Origin: Saprospiraceae bacterium
Lineage (GTDB): Bacteria > Bacteroidota > Bacteroidia > Chitinophagales > Saprospiraceae
Direction of reading: 5' to 3'
DNA length: 64,000 bases
NCBI GenBank assembly: GCA_016714445.1
Contig: JADJNF010000009.1
Location: 124,001-188,000 of the forward strand
Made by a program: the position numbers and the translations under genes. Of this stretch, positions 1-9,545 are shown in pieces; the first letter of the stretch is position 1; each line of letters starts with the position of its first letter. The notes beneath the pieces were generated by a model. It was not told the DNA's origin and did no database searches. It saw only the letters and a list, made by a program, of their open reading frames with translations.

Positions 1-486
1 ACTACTGCTAGCTTTGACCCACTGACCATCAGGAAGTGTAGCTATGGGCGTGATATTTACATTATGAGCAACGTAAAACTGTCTGATCTGTGGGTAGGCT
101 GCATCTTTGATTTCTTCGGAATAATGGGCAGATTTTGAGACGGGCCATTCCATATTTGATTGTCCTGAACAAAGCCATACATCGCCCATCAATATGTCAG
201 AAACTACTATCTTTTGACTACCTTGTGTCATGGTCAATTGATAAGGACCACCGGCTGCCATCGCAGGAAAAGTAGCCACCCACTGACCAGAAACATTGGG
301 CAAAGTAGTCGTATTGAATTTATCAAACTGAAGAGAAACCATATTGCCTGCATCTGCTGTACCACGAATGACGATTGGTTTGTTTCTTTGCAAAACAGCG
401 TGATCTGAATACAACTTCTCTACCGTCAATGCTGCAAAAATATGGTTACACAAGAACAAGGCTAGAATGGTGGTTAATAACTTCAT
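1..486 (-). CDS. Sialate O-acetylesterase-like protein, 5' part (runs off left edge)
   Basis: Only the first 162 codons are in the window; the rest lies beyond base 1. The start is the ATG at 486, followed by a signal peptide of about 22 residues ending near FAA. Residues 59-76 carry the motif GDVWLCSGQSNMEWPV, the nucleophile block of the SASA/SGNH-type sialate 9-O-acetylesterase family (Ser in SGQSNMEW). In Bacteroidota glycan loci this family often removes acetyl groups from hemicellulose rather than from sialic acid. Its place directly downstream of the mannanase, phosphorylase and epimerase genes on the same strand suggests deacetylation of acetylated mannan, but that substrate is inferred. 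The catalytic Asp/His are not visible here. Confidence 0.85.
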   Translation of the reverse strand, partial: MKLLTTILALFLCNHIFAALTVEKLYSDHAVLQRNKPIVIRGTADAGNMVSLQFDKFNTTTLPNVSGQWVATFPAMAAGGPYQLTMTQGSQKIVVSDILMGDVWLCSGQSNMEWPVSKSAHYSEEIKDAAYPQIRQFYVAHNVNITPIATLPDGQWVKASSS

Positions 487-656
487 TTGTTATTTGAATT
501 TTGGATTATCAAAATGTAATTAGAGCTTTCACTTTACCCTCTAGCAAGCCTTCTTAATATTTTCTTTACTAAAAAACTCTGTCAAAGATAAAATTCTTAT
601 TTTCAATAAGTATGAGAATTTATGAAATTCATGAAAATTAGCGTATCAATCACCTT

Positions 657-2861
657 CTACTTCCCTTTCCTATCATTTAGTGCTTTTTTGAAATACACGC
701 CGTGTCTTGTAGGTGTATAATTCCAATCGGTGTACAAGGCTGGTGCCCACATAGGATCAAATACCCACACGACCCATGAGATATCTTTTTGATCGCAATA
801 TTTGGTGATGGCATCGCCGTAAGATTCGTCACTGATGACTGGTATGTGCGCGCCAGGATCTTCGGGACCACAAAAGCCGATTTCAGTCAATATCAATGGG
901 TATTTTTCTTTGACAAAGCCCCAATCTTGTGTCCATTTTTCTTCCCAAGGTTTTTCTCTTTTCATTGGGTAAGGATGAGAAACATATGCGATTCCAGTTG
1001 CATTGATGGGGTTATTGGCTATTTCGGTAAGGTCGTAAGCCCAATTAAAACCTGCTACTAGTGGAATACCTTTGCCACCATTCGCTCTGATGATGGTGAT
1101 CATTTCTTCATTTAATGTCTTCCATTCTGCCCATGAACAAGTGCCTAGTTCTCCATTATAGACAGTAGGTTCGTTGAATAATTCATAGAAGGCCACCGTA
1201 GCATTATCTTTGTAATGTTTGGCAATAGTGCGCCAAAATTCAAAGGTTTCTTTTTTGGTTGTTTCATACCTTTCATGCTGATACATTTCGTTTTTTAGAT
1301 TGCCGATACTGTGCCAATCCATGATGACATACATACCTCGTTCGGCTGCCCACTTGACACCTTTATCTAAAAGTTGTAAATATTTCATCTCGCCACGTCT
1401 GCGCCAAGCTGTGGGATGCACTGGAAATCTCACTACATTTGCTCCCCATTTTTTCATTTCATCAAAATACACTTCATTCCACCTGCCCATCGTATCCAAG
1501 CGTTCAGGGTCGCTTGTGTTGAGTCCTCTGAAAATATATTTGCTTCCATCTTCTTTGACAAATTGATTGCCCGAGACAGATATTTTGGATACTTTATTTT
1601 GTGCACTCAAAGGCAAACAACTTAAACACCAAAACAAACAAAAAATAAGTATTGACCAACTATAAAACTTCATATATATTTTGTTATTGATTGATAATCG
1701 TTTTAATCTTTGTGACATCTGCATACAAGCTCGTACATTGTGGTATGGGCATTTCCAAAAGCCAATTTTATCTTCTTTTTGCATGATAGAACCATCTTCA
1801 TTCCTACCCCAAAACCACTCTCCATTTTCAGTATCTTTGATATATTTTTTGGTATAATCCCAAATACGATACACCGCATCTATATACTTCTCTTCATCTG
1901 TCAATTGGTAAGCATTCATAAATCCTACCATGGCTTCTGCTTGAACCCACCAATGTTTTTGATTCAGGTGACTTTCGTAAGCTACACCACCTTCCGCATC
2001 CACTACGGGTAAAACACCTTCAGCTAATAAGATGGCTACAGATTTCACTTCATCTAATCGATAATGGATTTGTTCTGCTGCTTCATACAATAACCATGAT
2101 GTCTCAATATCGTGACCATAAGACCAAGGTGCTGGTATGACTTGCCAATCATCATCAAAAAACATATGGACATGGCCTGCTTCTCGATCTATAAAGTGCA
2201 GAAGAAAAATATCTATTAAGTCTTTAATCTTTTGTACTAAACCTGAATCATGCCAAACTTGATAAAGCTGAACATATGCTTCCATAATGTGGAGGTGTGT
2301 ATTGAGCGATTTGGGTGTATTCAGATCTTTTGGCGAAAGCCGCATATCTTCCAAATTACTCCAATCAGCTGCAAAAGCTTCACGATACCCACCATGCACA
2401 GGATCAAAAGCATGTTTCTCCATAATACGGTATAGGTCTAGCGCATGTAATAAAGCTTCAGGATCATGCGTATATTTGTGGTAAGCTGCAAAAGCATAGA
2501 CGACAAATGCTTGACCATAGATTTGTTTTCGAAGATTTAATGGTTCGTTTTGATAGGTAAGTGACCAGAAGTATCCACCATGTAGTTTATCAAAAAAATT
2601 ATTGGTTAATACCGCATATGCACGTTTTACAATTTCTTCTACTGATGGGTTTTCATTAATATTTTGTGTATTTGCAAAGGTCCAAAGTATCCTTGCATTC
2701 AGCACCAAACCTTTGGGAGCAGTAAGATCAAGGACTCCATGATTATCCAATTTGCCGATAAATCCACCTTGGATATGATCTAAAGATGTAGACATCCAAA
2801 AAGCCAAAACATCTTCACATTCTTTGACCATTTCTCCTTTCAGCTGTTCCAACCCGATCAT
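657..2861 (-). CDS. AGE-family (mannobiose/cellobiose) 2-epimerase fused in frame to GH5 glycanase
   Basis: One 734-codon frame holds two proteins that are normally separate. Residues 1 to about 390 are an N-acylglucosamine/cellobiose 2-epimerase homologue: (alpha/alpha)6-barrel motifs SYGHDIETSWLL, WWVQAEAMVGF and, near residues 369-375, KCPYHNVRA, as in mannobiose 2-epimerases. Residue 397 (ATG at 1673) begins a standard export signal (MKFYSWSILIF...LPLSAQ), followed by a GH5 catalytic domain with acid/base Glu564 in FNEPT and nucleophile Glu660 in LTEIGFCG. No stop codon separates them; the epimerase ends naturally around RLKRL, and a TAA (CAATCAATAA) lies just past it in another frame. 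The fusion is therefore either a lost stop/indel or two products from internal initiation at 1673. The epimerase should be cytoplasmic and converts mannobiose to mannosyl-glucose for the adjacent GH130 enzyme; the GH5 part should be exported and is probably a beta-mannanase. It starts 9 bp after the GH130 gene. Confidence 0.88.
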   Translation of the reverse strand: MIGLEQLKGEMVKECEDVLAFWMSTSLDHIQGGFIGKLDNHGVLDLTAPKGLVLNARILWTFANTQNINENPSVEEIVKRAYAVLTNNFFDKLHGGYFWSLTYQNEPLNLRKQIYGQAFVVYAFAAYHKYTHDPEALLHALDLYRIMEKHAFDPVHGGYREAFAADWSNLEDMRLSPKDLNTPKSLNTHLHIMEAYVQLYQVWHDSGLVQKIKDLIDIFLLHFIDREAGHVHMFFDDDWQVIPAPWSYGHDIETSWLLYEAAEQIHYRLDEVKSVAILLAEGVLPVVDAEGGVAYESHLNQKHWWVQAEAMVGFMNAYQLTDEEKYIDAVYRIWDYTKKYIKDTENGEWFWGRNEDGSIMQKEDKIGFWKCPYHNVRACMQMSQRLKRLSINNKIYMKFYSWSILIFCLFWCLSCLPLSAQNKVSKISVSGNQFVKEDGSKYIFRGLNTSDPERLDTMGRWNEVYFDEMKKWGANVVRFPVHPTAWRRRGEMKYLQLLDKGVKWAAERGMYVIMDWHSIGNLKNEMYQHERYETTKKETFEFWRTIAKHYKDNATVAFYELFNEPTVYNGELGTCSWAEWKTLNEEMITIIRANGGKGIPLVAGFNWAYDLTEIANNPINATGIAYVSHPYPMKREKPWEEKWTQDWGFVKEKYPLILTEIGFCGPEDPGAHIPVISDESYGDAITKYCDQKDISWVVWVFDPMWAPALYTDWNYTPTRHGVYFKKALNDRKGK

Positions 2862-2870
2862 ACCTTAGAT

Positions 2871-4067
2871 TTATTTTGAATAAGCTAATATCAGCTCATT
2901 ATTTTTTTCAATAATGGATGTAATGGTTGCGACAGATTCCAAAGATGAAAATCCATCTTCGGGTGTGTGCAAGGTGTAATCTATGAGTTGACTTAGTGTA
3001 GACGTTGCTACATAAAGTCTAGTATCGGAGCCACCATAATAGATAAACACAGTCTCTCCATCGTCATCAAGAATCCACCCATTCGAAAAAGCTACATTGG
3101 ACACATCACCAAATCCTTCTTCACCATCAGGTGCTATAAAATAGCCTCCTGGCAGGTGAATGACCTTAGTTATGTCATTCAAATCTGTCATCATGAGATA
3201 CAGGACATATCGCAATCCAGCAGCCGTATTTCGTACTCCATGTGCCAAATGCAACCACCCAAAATCTGTTTTAATAGGTGCCGGACCTTGTCCATTTTTG
3301 ACTTCATACACAGTATGGTATTGTCTAGAATGAATGATATGCTCTTCTCTAATGACGGCATTTTCCATGGTGTGGGTATATCCTATGGCGATGCCACCAC
3401 CTTTGCCCGTATCGATAAACCCATCTTGTGGACGCGTATAAAGGGCATATTTGCCACGTACAAATTCAGGATGCAAAACGACATTGCGTTGCTGATTAGA
3501 AGGCGTGACGAGATCAGGCAGTCGTTCGAAATGGATCAAATCTCTGGTGCGCACGATACCACACTGAGCCAAGGCAGATGAAGTGTCATGCAGAGGGACA
3601 TTGGGATCTTTACGCTCAGTGCAAAAAAGGCCGTAAATCCAACCATCTTCGTGTGCTACTAACCGCATATCGTAGGTATTGGTATCAGGAACCGTCGTCT
3701 CTGGTATATGACATGGAAAGTCCCAAAAACGGAAATTATCGATACCATTATCACTTTCGGCCATAGCGAAAAAGGATTTACGATCTGCCCCTTCTACTCG
3801 CGCGCAGACGACATATTTCCCTTGCCACTTGATCGCTCCTGCATTAAATACTGCATTGATACCAAAACGCTCCATAAGAAATGGATTGGTGGTTTTACTC
3901 AGATCGTATCTCCAATTGATGGGAACATGCGCAGCTGTTAATACAGGGTTTTTATATTTTGCATAAATACCATTACCTGGTAAAATGGGTTCGTTTTTTA
4001 AGGTCACTAAAGTCTCATATGCTCTAGTGATCATGTTTAATCTGTCTTTGAAATTTATTGACGTCAT
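2871..4067 (-). CDS. GH130 4-O-beta-D-mannosyl-D-glucose phosphorylase
   Basis: The 398-residue protein matches the GH130 phosphorylases of the mannosyl-glucose type, five-bladed propellers of about 390 residues. Visible signatures are RFGINAVFNAGAIKW (residues 67-81), CARVEGADRKSFFA (88-101) and TYDMRL (131-136), where Asp133 is the likely general acid. The family cleaves beta-mannosyl-1,4-glucose with phosphate to mannose-1-phosphate and glucose in the cytoplasm. The neighbouring 2-epimerase would supply this substrate from mannobiose and the symporter gene upstream would import it, reproducing the mannan pathway known from Bacteroides fragilis. No signal peptide. It lies 54 bp after the symporter gene and 9 bp before the epimerase, so the three are probably cotranscribed. 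Specificity for mannosyl-glucose over mannobiose is inferred from the epimerase neighbour. Confidence 0.92.
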   Translation of the reverse strand: MTSINFKDRLNMITRAYETLVTLKNEPILPGNGIYAKYKNPVLTAAHVPINWRYDLSKTTNPFLMERFGINAVFNAGAIKWQGKYVVCARVEGADRKSFFAMAESDNGIDNFRFWDFPCHIPETTVPDTNTYDMRLVAHEDGWIYGLFCTERKDPNVPLHDTSSALAQCGIVRTRDLIHFERLPDLVTPSNQQRNVVLHPEFVRGKYALYTRPQDGFIDTGKGGGIAIGYTHTMENAVIREEHIIHSRQYHTVYEVKNGQGPAPIKTDFGWLHLAHGVRNTAAGLRYVLYLMMTDLNDITKVIHLPGGYFIAPDGEEGFGDVSNVAFSNGWILDDDGETVFIYYGGSDTRLYVATSTLSQLIDYTLHTPEDGFSSLESVATITSIIEKNNELILAYSK

Positions 4068-4121
4068 AAAATTTACTATATAAAATTAATATTTTTTGTT
4101 TTATCAAAATCACACATTCAT

Positions 4122-5954
4122 TCAAGCAAGTTTTGTTTGGAGTTTGTCCCACCATGTTCGTTTTAGGATGATTGCTATCACTAGAAGTACTGTACCCACA
4201 ATTGCCATATCCGTAAACATAGACAAAATGAGATACATTGGTAGTAAAGTCAGGCAACACTGTGCGATGATACCAAGCACTACATTAGACATATCTGCTT
4301 TGAAATTAGCTTCTGTCTGCCATGTAGGATCTTCTGTCATTACAGCATCGTGCACTGGTTTCCAAAAGCCCCATGGTTGTACATTTTTGTAAAATGATTT
4401 TAGGACCTCCATATTCGGTACAGGAGCTGCATATGTACCTATGATACTTCCGGCTAAAGATATACCAAAAAGCAAGGGAAACATCCATAAAGCAAGGGTA
4501 TTGGGGAAAAGCACAGGCAATAAAAGTGCTGTACCTGTTCCCGCAATCATACCCCATGCAAAGCCACTAAAATTAAATCTCCACCAATGCCATTTCAGTA
4601 CATTGGCTGCTACATATCCACCATACAAACCACCGACAATCCATTGTAATAAGTCATTAATATTTCCACCATAAATACCTATGATGATACTGATGATGAC
4701 GATGGCACCACCTATGAGATAATTGGTCATCATGATATTAGAAATACTCGCTTTGGGTTTGAAATATTTAAGATAAATATCATTGACCAAATAGGATTGA
4801 GCAGCATTTAATGTACCTGAAAAAGTACCCATAAAGGCGGCCATCAATCCCGTGAGTATGATACCTTTGACAATAGTAGGTGTAAATTCTGCAATAGTCG
4901 AAGGCAATATCTTTTCGTAATCAATACCTGTACCTGTTCTGAGATTCAATTGGTCATAATACAACAGTGCCAAGACGGTAAAGCCCATGATCATGGTATA
5001 CCTTACAGGCAATAAAATGATGGATACAAATCCCGACATCTTGGATGCATCTTCGGGTGATTGGGTAGAGAGTACTTTTTGCATATCGTAATTGGGTGCT
5101 GGACCTGCCAAACTGGCGAATACACCTTTGAAAGCCATCATCATAAAAAATGCGCCCCAAGGTATAAATCCATCTGACTCGATTTTTGTATTGACATCGG
5201 GCAAGATTTGTGACCAATCCATATTTAGATTCCACTGAAATAGTGGTGTGAGCCATCCTTCTGGCGTTACAATCTGGCTACCTGAAAGATGATTGACCGC
5301 AATGACACCTATACAAACTGAAGCAATCGTCATGACACTGTACATCAATACATCGCCAATCACAATACTCGTCATACCACCTATCAAGGCGTAAAACATC
5401 GCAAACAATGTGAAGATGATGCCATAAAAATGTCCGACAAACTCGGCAGGAATATCAAATGGAATGTACTGTGAAGCCCAAGACCAAGGAATGAATTGTT
5501 CAATAAACTTACCTAATCCTACAAAACCGTAAGCCATAAAGCTCAAACAACCTATCACAGCAAAAAGCACTGTAATCTGATGTGATAAAGTAGATCCTGG
5601 TCCAGAGCCAAACCGTACTTGCAACCATTCGGCACCTGTAGAAACATTGGATCTCCTTAGCCATTTGCTCAAATACATCATCTGAAATATCTGATTGAAA
5701 ACGGGCCAAAGCCAAACGATCCACATAGATTTAAAGCCATACACAAAACATATCGTGACCATCCACATCGTACCTGAGATGTCAAACATATCAGACGCAT
5801 TGGATAATCCCAGCATGTACCAAGGAAGTTTTTTGCCACCCATCATATAGTCTGAGTGGCTTTTTCTGGCTCTTTTTCTGAGTAAGAGACCTATGACTAC
5901 GGTCAGGACTAAATATCCTAAAATAATCGCCAGGTCAATCGGATGGATTTTCAT
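4122..5954 (-). CDS. Sodium:solute symporter (SSS family), probable mannobiose transporter
   Basis: A 610-residue integral membrane protein with about 13-14 hydrophobic segments and the features of the sodium/glucose cotransporter family: an N-terminal helix followed by SDYMMGGKKLPWYMLGLSNASD, and the conserved segment with GTFSGTLNAAQSYLVNDIYLK near the middle. SSS members import sugars or other solutes with Na+. Its position as first gene of a unit with the GH130 phosphorylase and the 2-epimerase points to mannobiose or short manno-oligosaccharides as substrate (inference). A terminator-like hairpin separates it from the SusCD-SGBP genes upstream, so it may be transcribed separately; a possible -7 element (TATTTTTG on the minus strand) lies at 6031-6038. 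Confidence 0.9.
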   Translation of the reverse strand: MKIHPIDLAIILGYLVLTVVIGLLLRKRARKSHSDYMMGGKKLPWYMLGLSNASDMFDISGTMWMVTICFVYGFKSMWIVWLWPVFNQIFQMMYLSKWLRRSNVSTGAEWLQVRFGSGPGSTLSHQITVLFAVIGCLSFMAYGFVGLGKFIEQFIPWSWASQYIPFDIPAEFVGHFYGIIFTLFAMFYALIGGMTSIVIGDVLMYSVMTIASVCIGVIAVNHLSGSQIVTPEGWLTPLFQWNLNMDWSQILPDVNTKIESDGFIPWGAFFMMMAFKGVFASLAGPAPNYDMQKVLSTQSPEDASKMSGFVSIILLPVRYTMIMGFTVLALLYYDQLNLRTGTGIDYEKILPSTIAEFTPTIVKGIILTGLMAAFMGTFSGTLNAAQSYLVNDIYLKYFKPKASISNIMMTNYLIGGAIVIISIIIGIYGGNINDLLQWIVGGLYGGYVAANVLKWHWWRFNFSGFAWGMIAGTGTALLLPVLFPNTLALWMFPLLFGISLAGSIIGTYAAPVPNMEVLKSFYKNVQPWGFWKPVHDAVMTEDPTWQTEANFKADMSNVVLGIIAQCCLTLLPMYLILSMFTDMAIVGTVLLVIAIILKRTWWDKLQTKLA

Positions 5955-5976
5955 AAAATAAGTTCAGTTTTGAAAA

Positions 5977-6009
5977 CAAAGCATCCACCTTTAGAAGGAA
6001 GATGCTTTG
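5977..6009 (-). terminator. Terminator-like hairpin after the SusCD-SGBP genes
   Basis: A perfect 9-bp inverted repeat (CAAAGCATC at 5977-5985, GATGCTTTG at 6001-6009) with a smaller nested stem (CCTT/AAGG) in the loop. On the minus strand it is followed by TTTTC, so it can end transcription coming from the glycan-binding protein gene that stops at 6060. Confidence 0.6.
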
Positions 6010-6059
6010 TGATTGTTAATCTTTAATATTCAAAAATAATGAATTATCACTTTATCCGG

Positions 6060-8174
6060 TTATTTTCTTTCAAACCTCACATTGTCGATGTATAATTTAA
6101 CATTGGCGGCACCATCTGCGAAAGCCATACCAAATTCCTTAGAGATGACAGCCATTGATGTAGGACTATTTGCGCCCCAACCATTATTATCTTTGAAAGC
6201 TGAGATGGGTACGGTGATGGTTTCCCATCCTGCTGTGGTCGCAACTGATGCCCCCGGACCAGCAGGTCCCCATGTCCACCAAAAATCGCCTTCGTCGCCA
6301 TTCAGTCTGAACTTCAAGTTGCCGCCGTCAATAGGATTGACAAGATTTATATCAAATTTGACGACATAATCATTGACATTACTACCTATTGTAGCTCCAG
6401 GAAAGTTATTTGATCCATTTCTCCAGAACAAGTCCGTCCAACCATTAAAATTGCCTTCCACCAGGCCGTAACTGGTACCATCTACATTATTATTGTCATT
6501 GACTATTTTTACAGCTCCCCACCATGCGTCTTTTACTCCTGTTCCATTAAAATCAAAAAATACAAGTTCAGGGTCCTTAACATTATCTACACCAACAAAA
6601 TTGATCAGTTCTGTTTCGGAAACTTCATTGTCTATGGTCATAAATTTAATTCTGCCATATCCCTTTTGAACGTTAAATGGTACCACAACATCAATTCTTT
6701 CCAGCATTTTTACTCCAAATGTTGTTGCCTTTACATTTCCTGGAAAAATTACATCAGTTACCAGATTCATTTTTGTCCCGGTCAAAGTGATCAATTCGCC
6801 TGGTTTTGCTTTAGTTGGATAACCAGTCACTTCAGGCACATTGGATGCTAGAATGGTTAGTTCATTCGCTGATGATATTTCTGAGCCATTGGTGGTGACC
6901 AGTATGATATTACCTGATAAAGTACCAGACGGCACTGTTATGGTCAATTCAGATTCGTTTGTATTTGAAACGTTAACGGATTTATCACCGCCGAGTTTTA
7001 CCTGGACCACCAGATCAAGATGAGTTCCTGAAATGACAACGGGTTTGTTGGATTGAGTTGACGATGGGTTAATACCTGTAATCGTAGGTCTTACTAAATT
7101 CAGTTCACTAGAACTTACTGATTTATTTGCTCTAGTTCGTAAAGATACTGCACCATTTATTGCATCTAGAGGAATATTTACAGTAATTTCTGTTGCTGAT
7201 TGTGCATCAATAGTGGCTGTTTTGTCTGCTGCAAAAACTACAGTTGTCACTAAGTCAAGGTTGATACCTTTGATGGAAAGTGTCTCACCATTTTTGGCAG
7301 GATTTGGTGATAAGGCCGTTATCGTTGGTACTACCATTTCCAATACTTCCGAAGATGATGTAGTGACCAGAGAAGCCATTTCCAAATTAACATTTCCATC
7401 CTGCGCATTTGCCGGTACCAATACTTCAATTTTGGTGGCTGTCTGAGATATAAAAGCATTCACTTTATTGTTTCCTCCGAAAATAACTGCCTTCACCAAA
7501 TCCAGATCTGTACCTTCTATGGTTAAAGTTGCGCCGGCCTTTACAGGAATAGGAGATAATTTAGTAGCTTTTGCGGCTATCACGTTCAATGTGGAGTCAG
7601 ATTCTATCAATATCGGATCCGGCATTCCATTGGATAAAACTATCTTTCCGGTTTGTGCGTCCTCAGGAATGAGCAATTCTAATTTTTCTCTGGACTGAGA
7701 AACAAATACATTCTGTGCCTTTTTATTAGGAAATATAACAGATTTGATAAGATTTAAATAATCACCGGTAATAGTGACTTTTGCTCCCGGCCTCGCTGTC
7801 AATGGAGATATTGTGGTAATCTTTATTGGCTCTGAAATGGTCAATCGGGTTTTCATTTCCTGAGTACCAATTGATGAGACTACCGTGACTTCGCCTTCAA
7901 CTGTTTCCTGAGGCACTACTAAGGTAATCAGATCAGCAGATTTAGAAGCAAAATTTTTGATTTCTATGTTGTTTGGAAGAGTAATCATAGTGACCTTATC
8001 CAGATTTCGGCCAATAAACCTGAGCTCTCCGCCTCTCAAAACCGGTGAAGGTCCGTAACTCAATACAATCGGATCTGTACTTTCTGTGTCATCGTCCTTT
8101 CCGCACGAGGCTATAAAAATTCCAGTCCCAATCAGAAACGCTAATAGTATATATTGAAAAGATTTAGTATTCAT
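6060..8174 (-). CDS. Surface glycan-binding lipoprotein with six IPT/TIG repeats
   Basis: A 704-residue outer-surface lipoprotein. The signal peptide ends in a lipobox (FIASC, Cys24) followed by GKDDD, an acidic stretch of the kind that directs Bacteroidota lipoproteins to the cell surface. Then come six immunoglobulin-like IPT/TIG repeats of about 80 residues, each with the pattern sP..a..G..l.I.G..LdLV..V.F, and a C-terminal domain from about residue 520 (PELVFFDFNGTG...AWWG to YIDNVRFERK) that resembles the ligand-binding domain of SGBP-B type proteins. The repeats act as a stalk holding the binding domain away from the membrane. In SusE/F position behind SusD and a second SGBP, it probably captures mannan for the SusCD transporter. 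The exact ligand is inferred from neighbouring enzymes. Confidence 0.88.
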   Translation of the reverse strand: MNTKSFQYILLAFLIGTGIFIASCGKDDDTESTDPIVLSYGPSPVLRGGELRFIGRNLDKVTMITLPNNIEIKNFASKSADLITLVVPQETVEGEVTVVSSIGTQEMKTRLTISEPIKITTISPLTARPGAKVTITGDYLNLIKSVIFPNKKAQNVFVSQSREKLELLIPEDAQTGKIVLSNGMPDPILIESDSTLNVIAAKATKLSPIPVKAGATLTIEGTDLDLVKAVIFGGNNKVNAFISQTATKIEVLVPANAQDGNVNLEMASLVTTSSSEVLEMVVPTITALSPNPAKNGETLSIKGINLDLVTTVVFAADKTATIDAQSATEITVNIPLDAINGAVSLRTRANKSVSSSELNLVRPTITGINPSSTQSNKPVVISGTHLDLVVQVKLGGDKSVNVSNTNESELTITVPSGTLSGNIILVTTNGSEISSANELTILASNVPEVTGYPTKAKPGELITLTGTKMNLVTDVIFPGNVKATTFGVKMLERIDVVVPFNVQKGYGRIKFMTIDNEVSETELINFVGVDNVKDPELVFFDFNGTGVKDAWWGAVKIVNDNNNVDGTSYGLVEGNFNGWTDLFWRNGSNNFPGATIGSNVNDYVVKFDINLVNPIDGGNLKFRLNGDEGDFWWTWGPAGPGASVATTAGWETITVPISAFKDNNGWGANSPTSMAVISKEFGMAFADGAANVKLYIDNVRFERK

Positions 8175-8194
8175 TGTAAATAATTTAACATGGA

Positions 8195-9421
8195 TTAGTT
8201 AATAGGTACGATTCTGATGTTATCAATACCGATCTGAATATTAGCTTTGGTGCCGGCGTTTTTGGCCACATTTGGTCCGAACATCATCATATTAATATTC
8301 GTGAGACCATCAAAACCAGGGAAAGGTTTGGATCCGGGTTTATCCCATTCTGCTTTTGACCAATTATCATCCTTACCATATTGAAAAGCAGATAACGGAA
8401 TAGTGACTGTCTCCCATCCGTCGGTTTTGAACCCACCTGCCCGCCAAGGCTGGAATCGTGCAAATGAAGCATTGTCATATCCATGGTCATTGGCATAAGG
8501 AGACATAAAAATGAGAAGATTAAAATCTTCCCAAAGTACAGGAACATTGATTTCAAATTTTACGACAAAATCATTTGGATTTCCCACGGCAAGTTGTTTA
8601 GCCCCACTATTACGCTCAGGTGCAAAAAACCAAAGTGTAGTTGGATTATTCCATTTCCACTCTCCAAATTCCGGATCAGAAAACATGGCAAATTTGCCTG
8701 TGAGTGGCCGCACTCCATTATTTTCTCCAGCAAATGTCGGTGCAGTCCATGTTACGTGGCCTTTATCATCAAAATTAATAATTGTATTTCGATCATCTCT
8801 GAATAAAAATTTGGAAACCGCTTTACCAAATGCTGTTTTGACTGTAACAGGGCCTACTTGTGCTCCTTCAGGAACTTTGACTTTCAGCAACGTTTTTTCA
8901 ACAGAGACTATTTCTCCATTGACATCACCGGTAAAAGTAACCAAGGGATTAAAATAAAAGTCCCCTCTGAGCTCAAGAATACCACCGTCTTCCACATATT
9001 CGCTTTTAACTGAGTTGATTACGGGACTTGGTACATTGACTTTAAATGGATGTTTGAATTCACTACCATCGCTGAAAACCATTCTGATTTCATCGGTAAT
9101 CGTGACAGGCACAGTACTTGGAACGCTAACAATGATCGTTTTATCAGTTATAAAATTTGGTGTCAAAATGGCTTTCTGGTCGTTAAACCACAATTCCTTT
9201 AAGTCTCCAAAATTGTCCCCAACTATGGAAACCAAGCTACCCATAAATGCACCGACTAATAATGAATCGCTTAATCCCGGGTCTGTGGATCGAATGTAAT
9301 GAACTACAACAGGTCCATCCTTCTCGCTTGTGTTGCTCGGAGTATCTTTCTCACACGATGGCAAAAGATAGCTTACTAAAACCATCAAGAAACAATATTT
9401 TAAAATATTTAAAAATTTCAT
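8195..9421 (-). CDS. Surface glycan-binding lipoprotein, IPT/TIG plus SGBP-B-like domain
   Basis: A 408-residue lipoprotein (signal ending SYLLPSC, then EKDTPSN) with two IPT/TIG-like domains in the first 200 residues and a C-terminal beta-sandwich domain (about 215-408) starting FDDKGHVTWTAP and ending IGIDNIRIVPIN. The ending and the GWETVTIPLSAF motif match the C-terminal domain of the larger glycan-binding protein just downstream (GWETITVPISAF, LYIDNVRFERK), so the two are paralogues with different stalk lengths. It lies 20 bp upstream of that gene and 124 bp after SusD in the same unit. Role: binding of polysaccharide at the cell surface next to the SusCD complex. Confidence 0.87.
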   Translation of the reverse strand: MKFLNILKYCFLMVLVSYLLPSCEKDTPSNTSEKDGPVVVHYIRSTDPGLSDSLLVGAFMGSLVSIVGDNFGDLKELWFNDQKAILTPNFITDKTIIVSVPSTVPVTITDEIRMVFSDGSEFKHPFKVNVPSPVINSVKSEYVEDGGILELRGDFYFNPLVTFTGDVNGEIVSVEKTLLKVKVPEGAQVGPVTVKTAFGKAVSKFLFRDDRNTIINFDDKGHVTWTAPTFAGENNGVRPLTGKFAMFSDPEFGEWKWNNPTTLWFFAPERNSGAKQLAVGNPNDFVVKFEINVPVLWEDFNLLIFMSPYANDHGYDNASFARFQPWRAGGFKTDGWETVTIPLSAFQYGKDDNWSKAEWDKPGSKPFPGFDGLTNINMMMFGPNVAKNAGTKANIQIGIDNIRIVPIN

Positions 9422-9545
9422 TTTTTTATTTTTATTTGTTTTTTAAAGGTCAGATGGAATTCGCATGAAATAATCATCCTTGGTTTGTACACCAAAAAAA
9501 TGGATTCATACTCATTTCATCTTTCTGATTTTATGAATGGTAGAA

